Below, in pieces: positions 1 to 6,823 of a stretch of 16,282 bases of DNA. The stretch's first letter is position 1. Each line of letters begins with the position of its first letter. This stretch comes from Ruminococcaceae bacterium UBA7075. GTDB lineage: Bacteria; Bacillota; Clostridia; Oscillospirales; Acutalibacteraceae. The stretch lies in contig DKZL01000063.1 of the NCBI GenBank assembly GCA_002493635.1, positions 1-16,282 of the forward strand. Reading direction: 5' to 3'. The translations under genes were made by a program, and so were the position numbers. Below the pieces are notes generated by a model. That model was given only the letters and a program-made list of their open reading frames with translations. It searched no databases and was not told where the DNA came from.

Positions 1-1
1 C

Positions 2-1840
2 AAGGCACTTGCTGAAAACCTTGCCCGTCTTGAGGTTTGTTCGCAAATCGGTCTTGCAGAGCGTTTTGACGCATCTATCGGTGCGGCAACAGTTATTATG
101 CCGTTCGGCGGCAAAAACCAGCTTACTCCTCAGGAAGCTATGGCTGCCAAAATTCCGCTTGAAAAGGGCGATACAGATGACGCAACTGCAATGAGCTACG
201 GCTATATTCCGGGTGTTTCACGCTGGAGTCCGTTCCACGGCTCTGCCTATGCAGTAGTTGAGTCGCTCTCAAAGCTCCTTGCAATCGGTGCAAATCCGCT
301 TACAGCAAGACTTACATTCCAAGAGTATTTTGAAAGATTAAAGGATGTGCCGTCCCGTTGGGGCAAGCCTGCCGCTGCACTCTTAGGCGCATTGCAGGCT
401 CAGATTAAGCTCGGACTTCCGTCAATCGGCGGCAAGGACAGTATGTCTGGCACATTTGAAGATATTGATGTTCCGCCTACACTCGTAAGCTTTGCAGTTG
501 CAATGACAAAGGCTTCAAAGACAATTTCAACCGAGTTTAAAAAGGTTGGTTCAAAGGTTATTTATGTGCCTGTTCCTGAGGTCAAGGAAACTCTTATGCC
601 TGACTGGGACAAGCTGACCGCAATGTATAAGGCTGTTTATGCTCTTGCAGAGAGCGGCAAAATTTTGTCAGCTTCTGTTGTAAAAGAGGGCGGTGCCGCT
701 GCAAGCGTATGTAAGGCAGCATTCGGTAACGGCTTTGGCTTTAAGTTTACTAATGAGCTTACAAATGACGAGCTGTTCGCTCCGCTTTCAGGCTCGCTCG
801 TAATCGAGCTTGCAGAGGGCGCAGAGCTTGACAGCAGCGTATTGAGCTATGATTTGGGTGTAGTAACAGATGATGCAAAAATTACAGTCAACGGCAAAGC
901 TATTGAAATCAGCTCACTCATTGAAAAGTGGACTGCTCCGCTTGAAAAGGTATTCCCAACACAGGCAGAATGCCCGAAAGTGGAAGTTGATGCAAAATTA
1001 TATACAGAAAGAAATACAAAATCACCTGCAATAAAGGTTGCAAAGCCAAAGGTATTCATCCCTGTATTCCCCGGTACAAACTGCGAAGTTGATACAGCCC
1101 GTGCCTTTGAAAAGGCAGGAGCAGAGGTTGAAATGCTTATTGTTAAGAACCTCAAGTCAAAGGACATTGAAGAAACCATTGACAAAATGGAGGAGATTAT
1201 AAAATCATCTCAGATGATTATGCTCCCGGGCGGATTCAGCGGCGGTGACGAACCTGACGGATCAGGCAAATTCATTGCCACAACATTCCGCAATCCACGT
1301 ATTGCAGACGCAGTAAACGAACTGCTTAAAAACCGTGACGGCTTGATGCTCGGTATCTGTAACGGTTTCCAGGCACTTATCAAGCTCGGTCTTGTGCCTT
1401 ACGGAGAAATTCGTGAACTCAAGCCGACTGACCCAACTCTTACATTCAACACAATCGGCAGACATATTTCACATATGGCTTACACAAGGGTTACATCTGT
1501 AAAATCACCTTGGTTTGCAAATGTAAACGCAGGCGATGTGTTCGCAGTTCCTGTTTCTCACGGTGAGGGCAGATTTATGGCTGACCTTGAAACAGTCAAG
1601 GCACTTGCCGAAAACGGTCAGATTGCTACGCAGTATGTTGATTTAGGCGGCAACCCAAGCTCCGATATTGCGTACAACCTTAACGGTTCAATCTGCGCTA
1701 TTGAGGGTATCACCTCACCTGACGGCAGAGTGCTCGGTAAGATGGGACACAGCGAGCGTAAGGGCGAAAACCTCTACAAGAATGTTCCGTTTGAAAAAGA
1801 CCAGCAAATCTTTGAAAGCGGCGTAAAATATTTTTCTTGA
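2..1840 (+). CDS. purL: Phosphoribosylformylglycinamidine synthase, single-chain (3' part)
   Basis: Converts FGAR, ATP and glutamine to FGAM in purine synthesis, in the cytoplasm. The frame is open from base 2 with no start, so the N-terminal part lies outside the window; 612 residues are visible, roughly half of a single-chain PurL (about 1,250). The first part holds the second AIRS-like half, with the PurL motif PSIGGKDSMSG. From about visible residue 349 (PVFPGTNCEVDTARAF) a class I glutamine amidotransferase domain follows. Its nucleophile is Cys in LGICNGFQAL (codon 1358-1360), with His and Glu in SHGEGRF (codons 1559-1561 and 1565-1567); the chain ends with GHSERKGENLYKN. This is the fused type, not separate PurL plus PurQ. 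The internal ATG at 98 is not the start, because homologous sequence continues upstream of it. The TGA stop overlaps the first bases of a family 1 repeat. Confidence 0.96.
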   Translation, partial: KALAENLARLEVCSQIGLAERFDASIGAATVIMPFGGKNQLTPQEAMAAKIPLEKGDTDDATAMSYGYIPGVSRWSPFHGSAYAVVESLSKLLAIGANPLTARLTFQEYFERLKDVPSRWGKPAAALLGALQAQIKLGLPSIGGKDSMSGTFEDIDVPPTLVSFAVAMTKASKTISTEFKKVGSKVIYVPVPEVKETLMPDWDKLTAMYKAVYALAESGKILSASVVKEGGAAASVCKAAFGNGFGFKFTNELTNDELFAPLSGSLVIELAEGAELDSSVLSYDLGVVTDDAKITVNGKAIEISSLIEKWTAPLEKVFPTQAECPKVEVDAKLYTERNTKSPAIKVAKPKVFIPVFPGTNCEVDTARAFEKAGAEVEMLIVKNLKSKDIEETIDKMEEIIKSSQMIMLPGGFSGGDEPDGSGKFIATTFRNPRIADAVNELLKNRDGLMLGICNGFQALIKLGLVPYGEIRELKPTDPTLTFNTIGRHISHMAYTRVTSVKSPWFANVNAGDVFAVPVSHGEGRFMADLETVKALAENGQIATQYVDLGGNPSSDIAYNLNGSICAIEGITSPDGRVLGKMGHSERKGENLYKNVPFEKDQQIFESGVKYFS

Positions 1841-2040
1841 CGCTTCATAAGTTTAATTTAATATGAAACCTAAACGACCCGAAGGTTTTTAGACGCTCCA
1901 TAAGTTTAATTTAATATGAAACCTTAATGACCCGAAGATATACTTCTGTTTATTGGTGAACATCATAACGCTCTATCAGAAATTGGATAGTAAATAATGG
2001 TGCTTGTCAAACAGTCGAAGTAAATCTTCGGGCAGTTTTT
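1839..2040 (+). repeat. Family 1 palindromic repeat, copy A (left end doubled, right end missing)
   Basis: Two left ends lie in tandem: GACGCTTCATAAG at 1839 and GACGCTCCATAAG at 1892, each followed by a TTTAATTTAATATGAAACC stretch and a CCCGAAG core. The second unit continues into a long imperfect hairpin: CCCGAAG at 1931-1937 pairs with CTTCGGG at 2026-2032. Three bases after the right arm come five Ts (2036-2040), so the structure could also terminate purL transcription. The right terminus seen in copy B (CTTATGAAGCGTC) is absent. The first two bases of the repeat are the last two of the purL stop codon. Confidence 0.85.
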
Positions 2041-2102
2041 ATATGGTGCTATTTGGATAGGTACAGCTATCGGTTGATTTAATACTAATACGGAGGTTAT
2101 GT

Positions 2103-2303
2103 ATGATAGTTTTTGACAAGCTTTGGATAACAATGAAAAATAAAGGTGTATCAACATATACTCTGCGTGAGAAATGTGGAATTGACAGTAAAACCGTGCG
2201 CAGACTAAGGGCAAATGAAAACATAGAAACAAAAACGCTCAACAAGCTTTGTACGGTGCTTGACTGCAAATTAGAAGATATTGCAGAATTTATAAAAGAT
2301 TAA
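2103..2303 (+). CDS. Small XRE/Cro-type helix-turn-helix regulator
   Basis: A 66-residue protein that is almost entirely one DNA-binding domain. TYTLREKCGIDSKTVRRLR (about residues 19-37) reads as a helix-turn-helix, and TLNKLCTVLDCKLEDIAEFI is the typical helix 4-5 region of the short XRE regulators of Firmicutes (YozG-like). GGAGG at 2092-2096 lies six bases before ATG 2103, which decides the start over the out-of-frame ATG at 2099. The gene sits alone between two family 1 repeats, so its target cannot be read from context. A short inverted repeat, GATAG-CTATC, about 30 bases upstream could be an operator, but it is only 5 bp long. Confidence 0.82.
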   Translation: MIVFDKLWITMKNKGVSTYTLREKCGIDSKTVRRLRANENIETKTLNKLCTVLDCKLEDIAEFIKD

Positions 2304-2309
2304 TTTTCT

Positions 2310-2561
2310 GACGCTTCATAAGTTTAATTTAATATAGAACCTTAATAACCCGAAGATTAACTCCTTCTGTTTGGTTACAATTCATAATCTCTATCAAAAC
2401 TTGATAGGTAATAAAAACGACCCGAAGGTTTACTTCTGTTTATTGGTAAACATCATAAAGCTCTATCCGAACTTTGATAGTGAATTATGATGTTCACCGA
2501 ATAGTCGAAGTAAATCTTCGGGTCGCTGTATTTTATTATATCAGAAACTTATGAAGCGTCC
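2310..2561 (+). repeat. Family 1 palindromic repeat, copy B (both ends present)
   Basis: The only copy here with both termini. Left GACGCTTCATAAGTTT (2310-2325) is the inverted complement of right AAACTTATGAAGCGTC (2545-2560), a perfect 16-bp terminal inverted repeat. Inside is a hairpin of about 108 bp with CGACCCGAAG (2418-2427) pairing CTTCGGGTCG (2516-2525) and further paired blocks nearly to the centre. Between left terminus and hairpin, 2346-2412 looks like a second, degenerate left half. The repeat fills the whole convergent gap: it begins 6 bases after the regulator's stop and ends 6 bases before the aldolase stop, and may terminate both genes. Confidence 0.9.
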
Positions 2562-2567
2562 AAAAAA

Positions 2568-3434
2568 TTATGCCTTGCCTACTGAGCCGAAGAGTTCCAT
2601 CTTCTCCTTAACAGTAGCCTTGATAGCTTCTGCGCCCGGTGCGAGGAGCTTTCTTGGGTCAAAGCCCTTACCCTCAAGGTCCTTGCCTGCTTCAATGTAC
2701 TTTCTTGTAGCATCAGCAAATGCAAGCTGGCACTCTGTGTTTACGTTAATCTTTGAAACGCCGAGTGTGATAGCCTTCTTAATCATATCAGCAGGAATGC
2801 CTGTACCGCCGTGAAGAACGAGTGGCATATCGCCTGTGAGTTGCTGAATTGCATCAAGAGTTTCAAAGCTCAAGCCTGCCCAGTTTTCAGGATACTTGCC
2901 GTGAATGTTGCCGATACCTGCTGCAAGCATTGTTACGCCGAGGTCAGCAACCATTTTGCATTCCTTAGGATCAGCGCATTCGCCCATACCTACAACGCCG
3001 TCTTCTTCGCCGCCGATTGAGCCAACCTCTGCTTCAAGTGAAAGACCAAGCTCGTTGCAAGTAGCTACGAGTTCCTTTGTCTTAGCAATGTTTTCTTCAA
3101 TTGGATAGTGTGAGCCGTCAAACATAATTGAGCTGAAGCCAGCCTCAATGCAAGCCTTTGCGCCTTCATATGAACCGTGGTCAAGGTGAAGTGCAACAGG
3201 AACTGTAATGTTAAGCTCCTCGAGCATACCGTTTACCATACCAACGATTGTCTTGTAGCCGCACATATATTTGCCTGCGCCCTCAGATACACCGAGAATT
3301 ACAGGTGAGTTTAGCTCCTGAGCTGTTAAAAGAATTGATTTTGTCCACTCAAGGTTATTGATGTTGAACTGACCAACTGCATAGTGGCCTGCCTTTGCTT
3401 TTGTAAGCATTTCCTTAGCGTTTACTAATGGCAT
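2568..3434 (-). CDS. fba: Fructose-1,6-bisphosphate aldolase, class II
   Basis: Zinc-dependent aldolase of glycolysis/gluconeogenesis that cleaves fructose 1,6-bisphosphate to DHAP and glyceraldehyde 3-phosphate; cytoplasmic. With 288 residues it has the normal family length. Visible motifs are ALHLDHGSY (catalytic Asp85, zinc His86), LEAEVGSIGG (134-141), GNIHGKYP (zinc His178), LVLHGGTGIP (zinc His208) and the phosphate-binding KINVNTE (228-234). Two in-frame ATGs compete: 3440 and 3434. The purine-rich GGAAG abuts 3440 directly but lies six bases before 3434, and MPLV is the usual family N-terminus, so 3434 is preferred. A related tagatose-bisphosphate aldolase cannot be fully excluded. 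The gene is convergent with the small regulator and divergent from the protease. Confidence 0.95.
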   Translation of the reverse strand: MPLVNAKEMLTKAKAGHYAVGQFNINNLEWTKSILLTAQELNSPVILGVSEGAGKYMCGYKTIVGMVNGMLEELNITVPVALHLDHGSYEGAKACIEAGFSSIMFDGSHYPIEENIAKTKELVATCNELGLSLEAEVGSIGGEEDGVVGMGECADPKECKMVADLGVTMLAAGIGNIHGKYPENWAGLSFETLDAIQQLTGDMPLVLHGGTGIPADMIKKAITLGVSKINVNTECQLAFADATRKYIEAGKDLEGKGFDPRKLLAPGAEAIKATVKEKMELFGSVGKA

Positions 3435-3486
3435 TTTCATCTTCCTTTGTAAAAATGTATTTCAGCATTCTTGCCGAGTTAAGTTT

Positions 3487-3515
3487 ATTATACAATAATT
3501 TTTTCCAAATATAAA
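3487..3515 (-). promoter_or_regulatory. Likely sigma-A promoter of the aldolase gene
   Basis: On the minus strand a perfect TATAAT (3487-3492) lies about 50 bases before the aldolase start. The hexamer 17 bases upstream is TTTATA, a poor -35, so the call rests mainly on the -10 box and its position. Confidence 0.4.
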
Positions 3516-3628
3516 GTGTTTTGCAGAATTTTTTAAGAGATTTTTCGTTTTTTAATACTTTTGGGCATTTTTTGGAATAACATCACTCAATTTTCAGTTT
3601 TCTCTCACACAGTTATTGCATAATACGG

Positions 3629-3657
3629 TTGAATTTGATAGTGCAACGATGTATAAT
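3629..3657 (+). promoter_or_regulatory. Sigma-A promoter of the HtrA-like protease gene
   Basis: TTGAAT (3629-3634), a 17-base spacer and perfect TATAAT (3652-3657), about 50 bases before the ATG. The rest of the 3441-3709 divergent gap is AT-rich, and I see no other structured site in it. Confidence 0.65.
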
Positions 3658-3709
3658 TATTTTATATAAATATATAATGTCTTTTAATAAATCAATATAG
3701 GAGATTTTT

Positions 3710-5449
3710 ATGGATAATAATGAATTTAACAACGGATTTTACGGCGCAGAACCTCAGAAACCGTTTACCGAAAGACAGGATAACACCGCCGTGCCTAATG
3801 AACAGGTACAGCAGGAACAGACAACTACACCTGATTTTTCCGCCGACAACAACGTAAGCACTGAACCTGTTGAAGAAGCTGAAAATCAAAGTGCAGATTT
3901 TTCAAATAACAATCAGAATGTAAATGCTTACAACGACGGCTTCGGTCAGCCGAATACATATCAGGGAGTGTATTATCAGCAGGGATATTCTCAGCAAAAT
4001 ATGTACCCTCAAAGTGCCTATCAGCAGAATGACAGAGGTCAGAATTACAATTCTAACGGCTATGTGCAGGGAAATTATCAGCCGAATATGCAGAATGCAT
4101 ATGCACCGAACGGATATAATCAACCGCAGAATTTTCAACCCTATCAGCAAATGCCGCAGCAGCCCGGCTTCAACGCTCAGGTTCCTTATGCTCCAATCCC
4201 TCCCAGACAGCCTAAAAAGAGTATGGGTGGCGGACTGATTGCACTGATTGTTGCGCTTTCCGTACTGCTTGTCGGAAGTATTGTCGGCTTGGCTGTCTAT
4301 GTGGTAAATTCAAATAACAATAATAACAACAGTAACGGATTTGGTAATAATCACGGCTTTACATTGCCTTATGATTACGGCAACGGCGGAGGATTTTCGT
4401 TAAATGAGCCTGAAACTACTGTCCCTCCTGTTCATAAGGAGTCGGATTACAGCGACAAAATCAATAAAGATTACGGCGGCTTAAAGCTTGATGACAAACC
4501 GTCGGATGCAGGAGACAAAAAATACACGGCTGAAACTGCATTTAACAAGGTTTCTGACTCGGTTGTAGGTATTGTTTGCTATTCGGGCGAGATTTCATCT
4601 GTTGAAAATTGCAGCTCGCAGGGCAGCGGAATTATTATTTCATCAGACGGATATGTGCTGACAAATGCCCATGTAATAGGCAACTGCAAGACGGCATATC
4701 TTATTCAGGTTGTAACAGCAGACGGCAAGGAGTACACCGCAGGTGTTGTTGGCTACGATACACGCACCGATATTGCAGTGCTCAAGATGGATGACGCAAA
4801 GAATTTAAAGCCTGCAACATTCGGCGATTCTTCAAAAATTGAACTCGGTGAGGACATTATTGCAGTCGGCAATCCCGGTGGTCTTGATTATCAGAATTCA
4901 ATCACAAAAGGCATTGTGTCTGCACTTGACAGAGAGCTTTCCTCAACAAGTCTTGTAAAATATATTCAGACAGACGCAGCAATTAATCCCGGTAACTCGG
5001 GTGGACCTGTCGTAAATCTCTACGGTCAGGTTATCGGTGTGGCTACATCAAAGATTGTGTCCGAACAGTATGAGGGAATGGGCTTTGCAATTCCATCGCA
5101 GACAGTCAAGGAGATTTTTGATGAACTCGTAAGAAACGGCTATGTATCGGGAAGAGTAAAAATCGGTATTTCGGGCACTAATGTTACTGCTTCTATGGCA
5201 AGCCAGTATGACGTGCCACAGGGTATTCTTGTAGCTGAAATTGTAGAGGACGGTCCTTGCGACGGTACAGAGCTTGAGAAAGAGGATATAATTACCGAGG
5301 CTGACGGCACAGAGGTCAAGACATTCTCTGATATTTATGAGGTGCTTGGAAAGCATAAGGCAGGAGATAAAATTAAATTGAAATATTACAGAACCTCCGA
5401 CGGAAGCGAAGGCACGATTGAAATTACTTTGCAGGAGGATATTTCTTAG
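3710..5449 (+). CDS. htrA: HtrA/DegP-family serine protease, membrane-anchored, with PDZ domain
   Basis: Envelope quality-control protease of 579 residues. Residues 1-170 are low-complexity and rich in Gln, Asn, Tyr and Pro; one membrane helix follows (about 176-197, LIALIVALSVLLVGSIVG), then an Asn-rich linker. The trypsin-like domain (about 275-470) carries the complete triad: His321 in LTNAHVIG, Asp354 in RTDIAVLKM and Ser430 in NPGNSGGPV. A single PDZ domain (about 485-575) ends the protein. With positively charged KK before the helix, the tail should be cytoplasmic and the protease outside the membrane. The start has a TAGGAG-type site about 7 bases upstream. The low-complexity tail is longer than in typical HtrA proteins; its role is unknown. 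Monocistronic by appearance, with its own promoter and repeats after the stop. Confidence 0.93.
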   Translation: MDNNEFNNGFYGAEPQKPFTERQDNTAVPNEQVQQEQTTTPDFSADNNVSTEPVEEAENQSADFSNNNQNVNAYNDGFGQPNTYQGVYYQQGYSQQNMYPQSAYQQNDRGQNYNSNGYVQGNYQPNMQNAYAPNGYNQPQNFQPYQQMPQQPGFNAQVPYAPIPPRQPKKSMGGGLIALIVALSVLLVGSIVGLAVYVVNSNNNNNNSNGFGNNHGFTLPYDYGNGGGFSLNEPETTVPPVHKESDYSDKINKDYGGLKLDDKPSDAGDKKYTAETAFNKVSDSVVGIVCYSGEISSVENCSSQGSGIIISSDGYVLTNAHVIGNCKTAYLIQVVTADGKEYTAGVVGYDTRTDIAVLKMDDAKNLKPATFGDSSKIELGEDIIAVGNPGGLDYQNSITKGIVSALDRELSSTSLVKYIQTDAAINPGNSGGPVVNLYGQVIGVATSKIVSEQYEGMGFAIPSQTVKEIFDELVRNGYVSGRVKIGISGTNVTASMASQYDVPQGILVAEIVEDGPCDGTELEKEDIITEADGTEVKTFSDIYEVLGKHKAGDKIKLKYYRTSDGSEGTIEITLQEDIS

Positions 5450-5456
5450 TTTTTTA

Positions 5457-5697
5457 GACGCTTCATAAGCTTATTTTAATATAAAAACTTTAGACCCGAA
5501 GATATACTTCTGTTTAACGGTTAACATCATTTTGGACGCTTCATAAGTTTAATATAAATTAAAACTCAACAACCCGAAGGTTGACTTCGATTGTATGGTA
5601 AACATCATAATTCTCTATTTTAGTTTGTATAGAGATTATGGATTGTTACCGTCCAGAAGAAGTAAATCTTCGGGTCTTATTTTTGCTTTATAGGAAA
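5457..5697 (+). repeat. Family 1 palindromic repeat, copy C (left end doubled, right end replaced)
   Basis: A left-end fragment (GACGCTTCATAAG at 5457, running through CCCGAAGATATACTTC to 5533) is followed by a new left end (GGACGCTTCATAAG, 5534). The second unit forms the family hairpin: ACCCGAAGG and GACTTC near 5572-5588 against GAAGTAAATCTTCGGG near 5659-5673, with an inner stem TCTCTAT/ATAGAGA. That inner stem differs from copies A and B in both arms, keeping pairing. At the right end the sequence passes into a family 2 unit at a shared GAAACT, so the CTTATGAAGCGTC terminus is missing. It begins 8 bases after the protease stop. Confidence 0.83.
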
Positions 5698-5783
5698 CTA
5701 CTTGCACTTTGCAGTCGGGCACAGAAGTTAGTTTTTATATGGCACTGTCTGCCCGGTTTGGTGCAGCCCACCGGCTGCTTTTT
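5686..5783 (+). repeat. Family 2 structured repeat, single copy
   Basis: Matches the two tandem units at 9430-9626: CTTTATA-GAAACT, then CAGTCGGGCACAGAAG, a T-rich stretch, TGTCTGCCCGG, and GCAGCCCACCGGCTGC followed by five Ts. The last part is a 6-bp stem (GCAGCC/GGCTGC, 5763-5778) with a T tract, that is, an intrinsic terminator on the plus strand. CGGG..CAGA can pair with TCTGCCCG to form a first hairpin with a small bulge. A reading frame across it is not supported as a gene. Confidence 0.75.
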
Positions 5784-5791
5784 ACAACACA

Positions 5792-5820
5792 AAAGCCCCG
5801 AACGCAATATTCGGGGCTTT
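5792..5820. terminator. Bidirectional intrinsic terminator between htrA and the CpXC gene
   Basis: An 11-bp perfect stem, AAAGCCCCGAA / TTCGGGGCTTT, with a 7-base loop. On the minus strand the stem is followed by TTTT and lies 15 bases after the CpXC stop, so it mainly serves that gene; on the plus strand it would back up the family 2 terminator. Confidence 0.88.
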
Positions 5821-5834
5821 ATATAATGTCTTGC

Positions 5835-6536
5835 TTATAATTTATTCAGCTTATTTAATTTTTCAATCTGTTTTGCACGCTTGTAACGGTAGAGAATATT
5901 TTCTGACCATTCACGGTCAATGTTGATAAAACCCTTGAGCTTTTTGTCCTTGATTGCAAAGCGGTCAATTATTCCCTTTGACTTGCTGTAAATTTCGAGG
6001 CGTGCCGTCTGCACATAGGGCTTGCGTTTTTCGCCTACAAAATAGGTAAAACCCATTGTGTTGGTTTCACGGTTGTACATCGAAAGGTAGCCCTCTGAAA
6101 TATCGGCGGTCTCAAGCTTTTTTGATACTGTCTGACTGATTGCAAGCTTGGTAAGCTCAACAGCCATATCGTCAAGCCCCGATTCAAAAATAAAGATTTT
6201 CTCCTTGAAGGTGTTGAAGTTAGGAACAATTCGCTTGCTGATATTGCGCAGATTGCTGTATTTATCTTCAAGCTCCTTGTCGCACAACTGAAAGCGGTCA
6301 ACCTTTGGAATCAGGTATATCATAAAGCGATTTTTCATATCGTTATATAGGATAGGATAATTCAGCCTTGCTTTATGTTTGCAGTTCGGACAAGACCAAT
6401 CAAAAAGCGAGCCGTCAAGCACTCGCTCACGCATAGACTTTTTAATTGCAGGGTTTACACTTGTATATATTTCAGCCTTGCTGAGTTCGCCACACATGGG
6501 GCAAACGATGGCTTTTATAACTTTATTTTCGGGCAT
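5835..6536 (-). CDS. CpXC-domain protein, probable zinc-binding, function unknown
   Basis: 233 residues with two CPxC knuckles near the N-terminus: CPMC (Cys12-Cys15) and CPNC (Cys49-Cys52), the pattern naming the CpXC family; they probably bind one zinc. The rest is a mixed, Lys-rich soluble domain ending in a basic helix (KRAKQIEKLNKLNKL). No signal peptide or membrane segment. An upstream ATG at 6572 is in frame but lies between the -35 and -10 boxes of the promoter I see and lacks a ribosome site. ATG 6536 has AGAGGTG seven bases before it, so 6536 is chosen. Stands alone between a terminator and a divergent gene. Biochemical role not known from sequence. Confidence 0.8.
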   Translation of the reverse strand: MPENKVIKAIVCPMCGELSKAEIYTSVNPAIKKSMRERVLDGSLFDWSCPNCKHKARLNYPILYNDMKNRFMIYLIPKVDRFQLCDKELEDKYSNLRNISKRIVPNFNTFKEKIFIFESGLDDMAVELTKLAISQTVSKKLETADISEGYLSMYNRETNTMGFTYFVGEKRKPYVQTARLEIYSKSKGIIDRFAIKDKKLKGFINIDREWSENILYRYKRAKQIEKLNKLNKL

Positions 6537-6557
6537 AGCGAACACCTCTTTGGAATA

Positions 6558-6586
6558 ATTATAACAATTCATAGAGATTTTAACAA
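6558..6586 (-). promoter_or_regulatory. Sigma-A promoter of the CpXC gene
   Basis: Minus strand: TTGTTA (6581-6586), 17 bases, perfect TATAAT (6558-6563), giving a leader of about 15 bases before ATG 6536. It overlaps the alternative upstream ATG and so argues against it. Confidence 0.65.
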
Positions 6587-6670
6587 GATATTTTTAAAAA
6601 AATGTTGATTTTATCAAAAATATCTGTCATAATAATATAAAGTACATTAAAATTACTAATCGTTTTTTTG

Positions 6671-6803
6671 CTTGCTTCATAATTGAAAATAATTGTTAAA
6701 ATGTTAATTTTGTGTTTTAATGGCGATTTGGAATGCTACCGTACTGCCTGAGTATATCTTCGGGCGGTTGTGATTTCATTTTCTTACAGACTTATGAAGC
6801 GGC
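6671..6803 (+). repeat. Family 1 palindromic repeat, copy D (degenerate)
   Basis: The right half is clear: CCGTACTGCCTGAGTATATCTTCGGGCGG at 6739-6767 aligns with the copy B right arm, and ACTTATGAAGCGGC at about 6790-6802 matches the right terminus with GCGGC for GCGTC. The left end is only a faint GCTTGCTTCATAATTG near 6670-6685, and the central palindrome is gone. The right end lies 21 bases before the start of the next gene, so the repeat forms most of its leader. Confidence 0.6.
6693..6721 (+). promoter_or_regulatory. Possible promoter of the coiled-coil protein gene
   Basis: TTGTTA, 17 bases, TTTAAT. Both boxes are imperfect and the region is very AT-rich, so this is tentative; if used, the transcript starts inside repeat copy D. 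Confidence 0.3.
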
Positions 6804-6823
6804 TATGAAAAAGGAGAATTATT

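Noticed and set aside
847..1465. Minus-strand frames within purL
   Set aside because: Shadows of a well-conserved coding sequence, without ribosome sites or recognisable products. The same holds for frames opposite fba, htrA, the RCC1 gene and the activase.
98..1840. Short PurL starting at ATG 98
   Set aside because: The same frame is open and homologous back to base 2; the ATG lies inside the conserved IMPFGGKNQ region, so it is internal.
2051..2074. GATAG-CTATC as operator of the small HTH regulator
   Set aside because: Only 5 bp per arm, and GATAG also occurs in the nearby repeat hairpin; too weak to call.
1839..2561. CRISPR array
   Set aside because: The repeats are few, long, palindromic and irregularly spaced, with no equal-length unique spacers and no cas genes.
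5638..5826. 62-residue frame over the family 1/family 2 junction
   Set aside because: It runs across two hairpin repeats and into the terminator at 5792-5820; no ribosome site or homology.
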